A stretch of 64,000 nucleotides of DNA from Nonomuraea spiralis (lineage in GTDB: Bacteria; Actinomycetota; Actinomycetes; Streptosporangiales; Streptosporangiaceae): positions 654,801 to 718,800 of the forward strand of contig NZ_BMRC01000002.1 in the NCBI RefSeq assembly GCF_014648435.1, written 5' to 3'. Each line of letters begins with the position of its first letter. The stretch's first letter is position 1. Positions 48,607 through 57,065 of the stretch are shown here, one piece after another. A program made the position numbers and the translations under genes. Below the pieces are notes generated by a model. That model worked only from the letters and a program-made list of their open reading frames with translations. It did no database searches and had not been told where the DNA came from.

Positions 48607-49208
48607 CGGGTGATCTCCTCGCGTACCTCGGCGGTGACCCGGTCCGCCCTGGCGACGGCGGCCTCGACGTCGGCCAGGCGGGAGTCCAGCTCCTCGCGTA
48701 CCCGCTCGTCCTTGATGCCGCGCAGGTTGATCTCGACGTTCAGCCGGGCCGTGGTGAGCGCGGCGCGCGCCGCGTCGGCGGCGGCGGCGACGTCGGTGAC
48801 GACGTTGCGGTTGCCGATCGGCAGCAGCAGCTCGCACAGCTCGACCAGCCGCGTGGCGGTCTCCACCACCCTGGCGGGCGGCTCGGCCGCGCCGGCCAGC
48901 GCGCGGGCGATGGACGCGCTGCGCTCCTCGCCCTTGGGCAGCCGGTAGGCGTCGGAGACCGCGGTGAACGCGGCCGCGTCCTCCTCGGCCAGCCGCAGAG
49001 CCCGGGCCCGCAGGGCGTCGGTCTCGCCGATCACTCCTACGACGGTCTCGGCGTGTTCGGCGTACCGCTCGCCGGTGGTGTAACGGGCCACCATGCCGAG
49101 CAGCGCGGCGGACTGCGCCGCGTGCAGCGCGGCGGTGGCCCCGCCGCCGGGCGCGGGCACCTTGTCGGCCAGCTCGGCCAGGAAGTCGACGATCTTCGAG
49201 TCGCGCAT
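48603..49208 (-). CDS. fchA: Cyclodeaminase/cyclohydrolase family protein (FTCD-C / FchA-like)
   Basis: A 201-residue helical protein of the formimidoyl-THF cyclodeaminase / methenyl-THF cyclohydrolase family: IVDFLAELADKVPAPGGG at the start, AALHAAQSAALLGMVAR, and GNRNVVTDVAAAADAARAAL. FchA of methylotrophs hydrolyses 5,10-methenyl-THF. It is translationally coupled to a FolD whose cyclohydrolase Lys is changed, which argues for the cyclohydrolase role. ATG 49208 fits the family start. Confidence 0.85.
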   Translation of the reverse strand: MRDSKIVDFLAELADKVPAPGGGATAALHAAQSAALLGMVARYTTGERYAEHAETVVGVIGETDALRARALRLAEEDAAAFTAVSDAYRLPKGEERSASIARALAGAAEPPARVVETATRLVELCELLLPIGNRNVVTDVAAAADAARAALTTARLNVEINLRGIKDERVREELDSRLADVEAAVARADRVTAEVREEITR

Positions 49209-49236
49209 GGCCGCATTCTGCCAGGCCCGGTACGGC

Positions 49237-49749
49237 TCACTCGCGGTGCATCGGCCTTGTGACGTCCTGGGACATGCCCGGCGGCAGGTACGGCGACCCC
49301 GTCGCGCCGTAGTCGGAGGTGTAGACCGACGGCCGCTCCCGGGAGCGCCAGCGCGACGGGAAGAACGACACGACCAGCAGGGCCACGCCGAGGAACAGCA
49401 GGACGCCCGAGTACATGACGGTCTGCAACCCGGTGAAGAGGCTCCCGGTGACCAGCCCGTCCGGGATCACACGGAAGCCGGCGTTCATCTCCACCGCGGG
49501 CACCACGCCGAGCGCGGTGAAGGCGAGGCCGCCGAGGAGCGAGGCGATCGGCGACAGGCGCGAGCCGGCCAGGAACGCGAGCCCGGCCCCGGCGACCGCG
49601 ACCACGCCGAGCCCCAGCCAGGAGACGGTGAAGCGCGTGGCCATTGTGAGGCTGATCTCGCCGATGCCGTACATGAGGCAGGCGGCGATCAGGGGAGGAA
49701 GGAGCAGGCCCGCGACCACTCCCAGACCATGACGGGCACCGTTGGACAT
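49237..49749 (-). CDS. Four-helix membrane protein, unknown
   Basis: A 170-residue protein with four hydrophobic segments (VVAGLLLPPLIAACLMYGIG; TVSWLGLGVVAVAGAGLAFL; ASLLGGLAFTALGVVPAV; SGVLLFLGVALLVVSFF) and a polar, Tyr/Pro-rich C-terminal tail. It precedes the fchA-folD pair on the same strand by 28 bp and could share its transcript. No family was recognised. Confidence 0.7.
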   Translation of the reverse strand: MSNGARHGLGVVAGLLLPPLIAACLMYGIGEISLTMATRFTVSWLGLGVVAVAGAGLAFLAGSRLSPIASLLGGLAFTALGVVPAVEMNAGFRVIPDGLVTGSLFTGLQTVMYSGVLLFLGVALLVVSFFPSRWRSRERPSVYTSDYGATGSPYLPPGMSQDVTRPMHRE

Positions 49750-49799
49750 GATTAACCCCGTTTGTTTGGCTGGCTCACCAACCTACCGTGATCGCCTGA

Positions 49800-50564
49800 T
49801 CAGCGCTTGATGGTGTACTTGTCCCCGTACACCTTCCAGGTCAGCGGCGGGGTGAGGTCGAGGTTGCCCTTCCTGAGGAAGACACGCTGCATGGTGTCGA
49901 CCCGGGTGGTGTCGTCGTGGGCGTCCTCCGCCTTCATCGCCGCCTTCCTGGCGTCGAGGAACGCGTTGAGGTAGGCGACCTCGTCGCCGCCCCGGGCCGG
50001 CGGCGCGGCCTTGGCCAGGGCGGCCTTCCTGATGCCGCCGAAGCTCAGCTTGTCGGCGCCGGGGCCGTGCATGACCATGGCGTCGTAGTAGGCGAACTGG
50101 CCCAGGGCCCGCAGGCCGTCCTTCTTGGCGCGGCGGACGGCCGGGTCGAAGTAGACGCGGTCGCGCTCGGCGTCCTGCGCGCGCCGGAAGGCGGGGTCGG
50201 CGGCGGCCTTCTTCCAGTCCCTGACGAACGGCTTCCCGAGGCCCTTGTGGGAGTCGCTGCCGTTGACCCTGCGCAGCGCGGGCAGGTACTTGGCCAGCAC
50301 GTTCGAGGGCCTGCGCCGGGTGTACAGCTCGACCAGCTTCAGCATGTCGCCGGTGCCGGAGCAGAAGCCGATGATGCCCGCGGTGTAGCCCCGCTCGTCC
50401 TTGATGTCCTCGATGTAGCCGTACTGCGCCTTCCAGTCCAGTGACGAGTTCTCCGCGCTGGACACCAGCCGCATGGCGATGTCCTTCTTGTGTGGTTCGT
50501 CGAGACCGGCCGGGGAGGCGGGTGTGAGGACGAGGGACAGCGAGAGGAACATAGCGGTCAGCAC
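49800..50564 (-). CDS. Secreted chitosanase, glycoside hydrolase family 46
   Basis: A 254-residue GH46 enzyme that hydrolyses chitosan outside the cell. The catalytic pair is Glu39 in LVSSAENSSLDW and Asp56 in YIEDIKDERGYTAGIIGF, matching Glu22/Asp40 of the Streptomyces N174 enzyme. A short signal peptide (MFLSLSLVLTPASPA) precedes the mature protein. GTG 50564 or ATG 50552 may be the start. It is a typical soil saprophyte enzyme, 10 bp behind a flavin reductase gene but probably functionally separate. Confidence 0.93.
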   Translation of the reverse strand: MLTAMFLSLSLVLTPASPAGLDEPHKKDIAMRLVSSAENSSLDWKAQYGYIEDIKDERGYTAGIIGFCSGTGDMLKLVELYTRRRPSNVLAKYLPALRRVNGSDSHKGLGKPFVRDWKKAAADPAFRRAQDAERDRVYFDPAVRRAKKDGLRALGQFAYYDAMVMHGPGADKLSFGGIRKAALAKAAPPARGGDEVAYLNAFLDARKAAMKAEDAHDDTTRVDTMQRVFLRKGNLDLTPPLTWKVYGDKYTIKR

Positions 50565-50573
50565 CGCTGCAAA

Positions 50574-51194
50574 CTAGCGCAGCGGGCGCAAAGCCGCGAG
50601 CTGCTCCGCGAACGGGACGACCTCGTCCTCGGCCGCGGCCTGCCGCGGAGCCCGGTTCAGCAGCAGTCCGGCCAGCTCGCCGGCGGCCCGGTCGATGCGC
50701 TCGCCGAGACCGTCGGTGAAGGCGTCCCCGCCGCCGCCCCAGTCCTCCGCGGCGGCGTAGACGGCCGTCGGCACGACCACGGCCCGCAGGTAGGCGAACA
50801 GCGGGCGCAGCGCGTGCTCCAGCGCGAGCGAGTGGCGCGGCGTGCCGCCCGTGGCGGCGACCAGCACCGGCTTGCCCGTCAGCGCCGTGTTGTCGAGCAC
50901 GTCGAAGAACGACTTGAACAGGCCGCTGTAGGACGCGCTGAACGTCGGCGTGACCGCGATGAGCCCGTCGGCCTCCGTCACGGCCTCGACCACCTCGCGC
51001 AGCCGGGCGCCGGGGAAGCCGGTCACCAGGTTGTTGGCGATGTCCACGGCCAGGTCGCGCAGTTCGACCACGCGCACCTCGGTCCCCTCGGCCTCCTCGT
51101 CCAGCCGCCGCCGCGTGGCCTCGGCCAGGCGGTCGGCGAGCAGGCGGGTGGAGGAGGGCTGGGTCAGACCGGCCGTGACGACGACGAGCTTCAT
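50574..51194 (-). CDS. NADPH-dependent FMN reductase (CE1759 type)
   Basis: A 206-residue flavodoxin-fold reductase: VVTAGLTQPSSTRLLADRLA phosphate loop, VTPTFSASYSGLFKSFFDVL and LVAATGGTPRHSLALEHAL. It is the CE1759-type partner that supplies reduced flavin to the CE1758-type LLM oxidoreductase encoded just upstream (25-bp gap). ATG 51194 follows GGGAG. Together they form a two-component flavin monooxygenase of unknown substrate. Confidence 0.88.
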   Translation of the reverse strand: MKLVVVTAGLTQPSSTRLLADRLAEATRRRLDEEAEGTEVRVVELRDLAVDIANNLVTGFPGARLREVVEAVTEADGLIAVTPTFSASYSGLFKSFFDVLDNTALTGKPVLVAATGGTPRHSLALEHALRPLFAYLRAVVVPTAVYAAAEDWGGGGDAFTDGLGERIDRAAGELAGLLLNRAPRQAAAEDEVVPFAEQLAALRPLR

Positions 51195-51219
51195 GGGGGA
51201 TCTCCCTTTCTCGGAGGGG

Positions 51220-52323
51220 TCAGACCTCGACGGCCTGGGACGTACGGGCCTCCAGCAGCGACGCGTGCGTCGGAGCGTCAGGGACGCCGGCCGGGCGGTC
51301 CTTGGCGAGCTCCTTGCGCAGCACCGGCACGACCTCCTCACCGAGGATGTCGAGCTGCTCCAGCACGGTCTTCAGCGGCAGACCGGCGTGGTCCATGAGG
51401 AACAGCTGCCGCTGGTAGTCGCCGAAGAACTCGCGGAACTCCAGCGTCCGGTCGATGACCTGCTGCGGGCTGCCCACGGTGAGCGGGGTCTCGGCGGTGA
51501 ACTCCTCCAGCGAGGGCCCGTGGCCGTACACGGGGGCGTTGTCGAAGTAGGGGCGGAACTCGCGTACCGCGTCCTGGGAGTTCTTCCGCATGAACACCTG
51601 GCCGCCCAGGCCGACGATCGCCTGCTCGGGCGTGCCGTGCCCGTAGTGGGCGTACCGCTGGCGGTAGAGGTTGATCAGGCGGATGAAGTGCTCCTTGGGC
51701 CAGAAGATGTTGTTGGCGAAGAAGCCGTCGCCGTAGTAGGCGGCCTGCTCGGCGATCTCTGGGCTGCGGATCGAGCCGTGCCACACGAACGGCGGCACCC
51801 CGTCGAGCGGGCGCGGCGTGCTGGTGAACCCCTGCAGCGGGGTACGGAAGCGGCCCTCCCAGTCGACGACGTCCTCGCGCCAGAGCTGGTGCAGCAGCGC
51901 GTAGTTCTCGACGGCCAGCGGGATGCCCTGGCGGATGTCCTGCCCGAACCACGGGTAGACCGGCCCGGTGTTGCCGCGGCCCAGCATCAGGTCCACCCGG
52001 CCGTCGGCCAGGTGCTGAAGCATGGCGAAGTCCTCGGCGATCTTGACCGGGTCGTTCGTGGTGATCAACGTCGTGGCGGTGGACAGGATCAGCCGCTCGG
52101 TCCTGGCCGCGATGTAGCCGAGCATGGTGGTCGGCGAGGACGGCACGAACGGCGGGTTGTGGTGCTCGCCCGTCGCGAACACGTCGAGCCCGACCTCCTC
52201 GGCCTTGAGCGCGATCGCCACCATCGCCTTGATCCGCTCGTGCTCGGTCGGGGTCCTGCCGGTGGTGGGGTCGGTGGTCACGTCGCCCACACTGAAGATT
52301 CCGAACTGCACTTTAGTCACCAT
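51220..52323 (-). CDS. LLM class flavin-dependent oxidoreductase (CE1758 type)
   Basis: A 367-residue luciferase-like (TIM-barrel) protein with FGIFSVGDVT, LDVFATGEHHNPPFVPSSPT, LDGVPPFVWHGSIRSPEIAE and VGSPQQVIDRTLEFREFF. It uses FMNH2 or F420H2; the adjacent CE1759-type FMN reductase favours FMNH2. The substrate is not known. The start ATG 52323 lies downstream of a short promoter region. Confidence 0.9.
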   Translation of the reverse strand: MVTKVQFGIFSVGDVTTDPTTGRTPTEHERIKAMVAIALKAEEVGLDVFATGEHHNPPFVPSSPTTMLGYIAARTERLILSTATTLITTNDPVKIAEDFAMLQHLADGRVDLMLGRGNTGPVYPWFGQDIRQGIPLAVENYALLHQLWREDVVDWEGRFRTPLQGFTSTPRPLDGVPPFVWHGSIRSPEIAEQAAYYGDGFFANNIFWPKEHFIRLINLYRQRYAHYGHGTPEQAIVGLGGQVFMRKNSQDAVREFRPYFDNAPVYGHGPSLEEFTAETPLTVGSPQQVIDRTLEFREFFGDYQRQLFLMDHAGLPLKTVLEQLDILGEEVVPVLRKELAKDRPAGVPDAPTHASLLEARTSQAVEV

Positions 52324-52428
52324 CCATGACTGTTGAATCTTTGACAGGTACCGTAGCGTCCGGCCGCGTGCGGTTATTCCATCATCCCGGGTGAGGCGTC
52401 CCTTGTGGGGTGTCCCTGGGCGTCCGGG

Positions 52429-52965
52429 TCAGGCGCCGGTGCGGGCGCGGAAGGCGGCCGCCTTGGCGCGGTTGCCGCAGCCGCGCATGTCGCACCAGCG
52501 GCGGGTGCGGCGGTGGGAGGCGTCGACGTACAGGCGGGTGCAGGGTGCGGCCTCGCACTCGCGGATCAGCCCCGCCTGCGGGCCGCCGAGCAGCTCGATC
52601 GCCGCGCGCGCGGTCGTGGACAGCGCGCCGGGCAGGCCGCCGTCCCGCCGCAGGCCGCGCTCGGCGAGCGCGACGTCCGCGGGCGGGCGCCCGGCGAACT
52701 CGTTGAGCACGTCGCGGTCGCCCTTCCCGTACGGGACGCCCTCGCGGGCCGCCGTGGCCAGCCGGTAGATCGCCTCGCGCAGGGCCGCCGCGCGCGCCAG
52801 GTCGTCCGCGCCGACCTCGGGCGGCCCGTCGAGCAGACCGGCGCGGACCGTCCAGCGGGCCAGGTCGGCGGGGGTGGGCAGCAGGTCGATACGCGCGCCG
52901 CGCCGGTGGCCGATGGTGCCGGCGAGGTCGAGGCCGAGGTTGCCGCTGACGAAGGTGAAGTCCAC
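52429..52965 (-). CDS. CGNR zinc-finger / ABATE-domain regulator
   Basis: A 178-residue protein with an N-terminal ABATE domain (FVSGNLGLDLAGTIGHRRGA) and a classical CGNR zinc ribbon: CTRLYVDASHRRTRRWCDMR then GCGNRAKAAAFRAR, with the first Cys pair in RECEAAPC. It is divergent from an MFS transporter gene, with the inverted repeat AGTAAC-N11-GTTACT between them, so it probably regulates that transporter. It is the second CGNR gene of the window. Confidence 0.9.
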   Translation of the reverse strand: MDFTFVSGNLGLDLAGTIGHRRGARIDLLPTPADLARWTVRAGLLDGPPEVGADDLARAAALREAIYRLATAAREGVPYGKGDRDVLNEFAGRPPADVALAERGLRRDGGLPGALSTTARAAIELLGGPQAGLIRECEAAPCTRLYVDASHRRTRRWCDMRGCGNRAKAAAFRARTGA

Positions 52966-52974
52966 GACTCCGAT

Positions 52975-52997
52975 AGTAACCGTATTGACAAGTTACT
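52975..52997. promoter_or_regulatory. Inverted repeat between CGNR regulator and MFS genes
   Basis: AGTAAC (52975-52980) and GTTACT (52992-52997) are separated by 11 bp, 9 bp before the CGNR start. TTGACA (52985-52990), a good -35, lies between the arms on the plus strand, so binding would block the MFS promoter. Confidence 0.5.
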
Positions 52998-53048
52998 TCC
53001 GGCGCCCTCAGAGTGACTAACCACTAAGTCCGGTTATTTGGGGGCGTT

Positions 53049-54272
53049 GTGACGACACTCATCACCACTCGCGGCGGGACCCGCCGGTACGGCGCACGGC
53101 ACCGATGGACCGTGTTGTCCGTGGGCGTCGGCGCCCAGGCGTCCTTCTCGGCCATGTTCTCCGGCATCCCGGTCACCGCGGTCTCCATGCGCTCGGGCTA
53201 CCACCTGTCCCTGGGCTCGCTCGGCCTGGTCCTGTCCTGCCTGGGGCTGGGCGTGGCCGCCTCGGACATCGCCTGGGGCGTGCTGACCGACCGGTGGGGC
53301 GACCGCCGCGTGCTGCTCCTCGGGCTGACCGCCACGGGCGCGCTGCTGGCGGTGATGGCCGTGGCGGTCACACCGTCCGAGCACGCGGGCGTGGCCCTGC
53401 TGGCGGTGTGCCTGCTGGCCGCCGGGGCGCTGGGCGGCAGCGTGAACGGCGCCTCCGGGCGGGCCGTCATGACCTGGTTCGCCGACGGCGAGCGGGGGCT
53501 GGCGATGAGCGTGCGCCAGACCGCGATCCCCATCGGCGGCGCGGTCGGGGTCGCCCTGCTGCCCTGGCTCGCCGAGCGGTACGGCTTCCGCGCCGTCTAC
53601 GCCGTACCGGCGGTCTTCTGCCTGCTGGCGGCGGCGGCCACCTGGCGCTGGCTGCACGGGCCGGGCCCGGAGGCCGCCACCGCGGCGCCCGAGCCCGGCC
53701 CCTCGCCGCTGCGGCGCTGGGACGTGTGGCGCGTAGCCCTGGCCAGCGGGCTGCTCACCGTGCCGCAGTTCGCCGTGTTGTCCTTCACCGCCGTGTTCCT
53801 GCACGACGTCAAGGGGGCGGGCGCCGCCCTGGCCAGCCTCACGGTGCTGATCGCCCAGCTCGGCGGCGGCGCGGCGCGCATCTGGACCGGCAGGCGCACC
53901 GACCGGCGCGGCGGGCGCCGCACCTGGATCCGGGCCATCGGCGCACTGTCCGGTGTCGTGATGGCCGCCGCCGCGGTGCTCACGCACGCGCCCACGCCGG
54001 TCACCGTCGCCGCCCTGGCGGCCGGCGGCCTGCTGGCCAACTCCTGGCACGGCATCGCCTACACCGAGATCGCCGCCCTGGCGGGCGCGGCCAGGGCGGG
54101 CACCGCGCTCGGACTGGAGGGCACCGCCTGCTTCGCCTCGGGCTTCCTGACCCCGCTGCTCGTCCCCGTGGTGCTCGCCGTCGCCTCGTGGGAGGCGGTG
54201 TGGGGGCTGGCCGCGTTCGCCGCGCTGCTGGCCGTGCCGCTGGTGCCGAGGCAGGCCCTCACAGGGCGTTGA
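53049..54272 (+). CDS. MFS transporter
   Basis: A 407-residue, 12-helix MFS protein with motif A as LTDRWGDRRVLL after TM2 and a matching RRTDRRGGRR in the second half; SVRQTAIPIGGAVGVALLPW lies in TM5. It resembles actinobacterial nitrate/oxalate-antiporter-like MFS proteins. GTG 53049 starts it. The divergent CGNR gene and the inverted repeat in between suggest local control. The 3' end overlaps a convergent gene by 14 bp. The substrate is unknown. Confidence 0.85.
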   Translation: MTTLITTRGGTRRYGARHRWTVLSVGVGAQASFSAMFSGIPVTAVSMRSGYHLSLGSLGLVLSCLGLGVAASDIAWGVLTDRWGDRRVLLLGLTATGALLAVMAVAVTPSEHAGVALLAVCLLAAGALGGSVNGASGRAVMTWFADGERGLAMSVRQTAIPIGGAVGVALLPWLAERYGFRAVYAVPAVFCLLAAAATWRWLHGPGPEAATAAPEPGPSPLRRWDVWRVALASGLLTVPQFAVLSFTAVFLHDVKGAGAALASLTVLIAQLGGGAARIWTGRRTDRRGGRRTWIRAIGALSGVVMAAAAVLTHAPTPVTVAALAAGGLLANSWHGIAYTEIAALAGAARAGTALGLEGTACFASGFLTPLLVPVVLAVASWEAVWGLAAFAALLAVPLVPRQALTGR

Positions 54273-54909
54273 TCGCCGCCGGGCCGAGGATCCGCTCGGG
54301 CGCGCCGCGCTCGGCCACGTTGATCATCGCCTGTCCGATGCGCTCGGTCGTCGTCACCGAGGACGGGAACAGCCGCCGCAGCAGCGGGTAGAGCGGCGCG
54401 GCCACCACGTAGGCCAGCCGGTACCAGCGAGTGCGCGAGGTGACGCCGTGCATCGGCTGGATGTAGCCGGGACGGAACATGTAGGCCCGGAACGGCAGCG
54501 CCAGCAACGCGTTCTCGGTCGCGCCCTTCACCCTCGCCCACATCGCGCGGCCGTGCTCGTCGGTGCCGGCGCCCGAGACGTAGACGAAGGTCGAGGACGG
54601 GTTGAGCCGGGCCAGCGTGGTGCCGGCCGCCAGCGTGTAGTCGTAGGTGACCCGCCGGTAGTCCTGCTCGCTCATGCCCGCCGCGGACACGCCGAGGCAG
54701 AAGAAGCACGCGTCGTAGCCGGCCAGCTCGCCCTCGACGGGGGACAGGTCCGACAGGTCGGCGTGGGTGATCTCGCGCAGCTTGCCGTGGACCGTCCCCG
54801 TGGGCGACCGGCCGACCGTGAGTACGGCCGTCACGCGCTCGTCGAGCAGACACTCCCTGAGCACGCCGCGCCCGACCATGCCGGTCGCCCCGAAGATGAT
54901 CACTCTCAT
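54259..54909 (-). CDS. NAD(P)H-binding epimerase-like protein
   Basis: A 216-residue short-chain/atypical SDR: IIFGATGMVGRGVLRECLLD Rossmann loop, DACFFCLGVSAAGMSEQDY, and STFVYVSGAGTDEHGRAMWA. Relatives are oxidoreductases of the HTATIP2/NmrA-like group with unknown substrates. ATG 54909 overlaps the APC permease stop by 4 bp, so it is the second gene of that operon. Confidence 0.83.
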   Translation of the reverse strand: MRVIIFGATGMVGRGVLRECLLDERVTAVLTVGRSPTGTVHGKLREITHADLSDLSPVEGELAGYDACFFCLGVSAAGMSEQDYRRVTYDYTLAAGTTLARLNPSSTFVYVSGAGTDEHGRAMWARVKGATENALLALPFRAYMFRPGYIQPMHGVTSRTRWYRLAYVVAAPLYPLLRRLFPSSVTTTERIGQAMINVAERGAPERILGPAAINAL

Positions 54910-56279
54910 GGTTCAGCCAGATCCCACCCGCCGCGCCGCCGCAGCACCCCCAGATAGTACGCCGCCGACACCACAGCGATCCCGGCCGTCACGTACAGGC
55001 TCGGCCGGCCGATCACCGGGTCCAGGGCGTTGAGGTAGATCACGTACGCCAGCGCGGCCAGCGCCAGCACCGGCGCGAGCGGGAACCACGGCATCCGGTA
55101 CGCCGCGTGGCCCGTCGAGCCGTTGCGCCGCCCGGCGATCGCCCCCAGGCACAGCGCCGCGTACACCGCCACGATCGAGGTGCCGGTCACCACCAGCAGG
55201 AAACGTTCGTCGATGAAGCAGCAGGCCGCGCTGACCACGCCGGTCAGCACCGTGGCCACCCACGGGGAGCCGTACCGGGTGTGGATCGACGACAGCAGGC
55301 GGCTGACCGGCGCGGGCCAGGCACGGTCCCGGCCGGTGCTGAACAACATGCGCGAGGTGATGAGGATGATGGCCAGCACGGCGTTGAGGATGGCCAGCGC
55401 GACGGCCAGGGAGATCACCGTGTTGACCGCCGACCCGGCGCGGGCGGTGACGAAGTACTGCATCATGTTCTCCGCGCCGAACAGGCCGGGCAACGACGGC
55501 GCGCCCATCAGCACCGCCGTCACCGGCACCAGCTCGGCCGCGACGGTGACGCCGAGCGCCCACAACACGGTCTTGGCGATGCTCTTCGGCGCGTCGTGCA
55601 CCTCTTCGCCGAAGTAGACGGCCGAGCCGTACCCGTTGTAGGAGAAGATCGCGACGGCGGTCGCGGCGCCGATCAGCCCGAGCGAGGCGGGCACCAGCGC
55701 GCCGCCGTCCCCGGCGACCACGGGATGGGTGATCAGCTCGACCGGCGAGCGCTGCGGCCGGAACAGGCCGAGCGCGGACACGACCACCAGCGCGATCATC
55801 TCGATGGCCAGGAACACCCCGGTCACCCAGGCGTTCAGCTTGATGTCGAAGACCGCGACGACCGTGGTGAGCAGGCACGTCACCGCCGCCACCAGCGGCC
55901 CGTCCAGACCGGGGAAGACGACCGACAGGTACGCGCCCACGCCGAGCGCGATCACGGCGATGATGAGCAACTGCGTGATGAGGATCAGCCCGAGCACCAC
56001 GAACCCGGGCAGCCGGCCGAGCGTGCGGGCGGTGATGGCGTACTCGCCGCCGGTCAGCGGGAACGCCGAGCCCAGCTCGGCGTAGACGAAGGCCATGAAC
56101 ACGCCCACGACGGCGCCGGCCAGGTAGCTGAGGATCGCGCCGCTGCCGGCCTGGGAGATCACGCCGGGGGCGATGATGAACACCGAGGACGCGGGGGTGA
56201 TGGCGGACAGGGTGAGGAGGAGGGTGCCGAGGAGCTTGAGTCCCCGGTGCAGGTGTGGATGGGCGGCCGTTGTTGCCAC
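54906..56279 (-). CDS. APC-family amino acid/amine permease
   Basis: A 457-residue, 12-helix APC transporter. The start LLLTLSAITPASSVFIIAPG is the conserved TM1 region, GGEYAITARTLGRLPGFVVL follows in TM3, and FSYNGYGSAVYFGEEVHDAP is the TM6 signature. GTG 56279 has AAGGAGG at ideal spacing. Substrate is probably an amino acid or polyamine. It is divergent from a TetR gene 104 bp away, which probably controls it. Confidence 0.88.
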   Translation of the reverse strand: MATTAAHPHLHRGLKLLGTLLLTLSAITPASSVFIIAPGVISQAGSGAILSYLAGAVVGVFMAFVYAELGSAFPLTGGEYAITARTLGRLPGFVVLGLILITQLLIIAVIALGVGAYLSVVFPGLDGPLVAAVTCLLTTVVAVFDIKLNAWVTGVFLAIEMIALVVVSALGLFRPQRSPVELITHPVVAGDGGALVPASLGLIGAATAVAIFSYNGYGSAVYFGEEVHDAPKSIAKTVLWALGVTVAAELVPVTAVLMGAPSLPGLFGAENMMQYFVTARAGSAVNTVISLAVALAILNAVLAIILITSRMLFSTGRDRAWPAPVSRLLSSIHTRYGSPWVATVLTGVVSAACCFIDERFLLVVTGTSIVAVYAALCLGAIAGRRNGSTGHAAYRMPWFPLAPVLALAALAYVIYLNALDPVIGRPSLYVTAGIAVVSAAYYLGVLRRRGGWDLAEP

Positions 56280-56342
56280 GACGCCTCCTTGGGGGGTTCC
56301 TTGAGCGAGTATCAAAGAACTATCGGGGGCGTTCGTCAAGGA

Positions 56343-56364
56343 GGGCTTGCGTTTTTTGAAGCCC
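56343..56364. promoter_or_regulatory. Inverted repeat between APC permease and TetR genes
   Basis: GGGCTT (56343-56348) and AAGCCC (56359-56364) flank a T-rich 10-bp spacer, 19 bp before the TetR start. It is a plausible TetR operator. Confidence 0.4.
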
Positions 56365-56382
56365 CTATGAAGAATCGCCGCC

Positions 56383-56991
56383 ATGGCGCGACCCAGCCGG
56401 GCCCGGGAGAAGCGGGCCGAACTCGTCACCGCCGCCCGCCGGGCGGTGCTCGAACGCGGCATCCTCGACCTGCGGCTGCGGGACGTCGCCGAGCTCGCCA
56501 GCATGTCGGCCGGGTCGGTGCTGTACTACTTCCCGAGCATGGCCGACCTGCTCCAGGAGGTGCAGCGCGAGGCGGTCGACCGATTCTGCGCCGCCCGCGA
56601 GGCCGCCGCCGCCCGCGAGCCCGACCTGCGGCGCCGCCTGGTCACGACCATCGGCAGCGGGCTGCCCGCCGGGCCCGGCGACGAGCTGTGCGTGCTGCTG
56701 TACGAGCTGGGCGCGCACGCCCGGCGCGACCCCGCGTACGCGGCCCAGCACATCAGGCTCTACGAGCGCCAGGTCGCCCTGTACGCGGCCATCCTGGAGG
56801 CGGGCTCGGCGACCGGCGTCTTCGCGCTGACGAGGGACGCCATGACGATCGCCAGGAACCTGGTGGCGCTGGAGGACGGTCTGGGCCTGCACCTGCTGGA
56901 CGCCGTCCAGCCGTTCGACCCGGGAACGGCCCGCGACCTGCTGCTGTCCTACGCCGAGGACACCACTCGCTGCCCCCTCCCACCCCCCTGA
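56383..56991 (+). CDS. TetR-family transcriptional regulator
   Basis: A 202-residue regulator with an N-terminal TetR helix-turn-helix (LVTAARRAVLERGILDLRLR, then LASMSAGSVLYYFPSMADLL) and a helical ligand domain of the BetI-like type. It is divergent from an APC permease-SDR operon, its likely target. The ligand may be the transported amine or amino acid (inference). Confidence 0.87.
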   Translation: MARPSRAREKRAELVTAARRAVLERGILDLRLRDVAELASMSAGSVLYYFPSMADLLQEVQREAVDRFCAAREAAAAREPDLRRRLVTTIGSGLPAGPGDELCVLLYELGAHARRDPAYAAQHIRLYERQVALYAAILEAGSATGVFALTRDAMTIARNLVALEDGLGLHLLDAVQPFDPGTARDLLLSYAEDTTRCPLPPP

Positions 56992-57065
56992 CCTTCGTTC
57001 CGGGGAGCCGGCCGAGGGAACATTCGTCCAATCCAGAGGCGCGGACCGGCCGCGACAGTGGCCTC

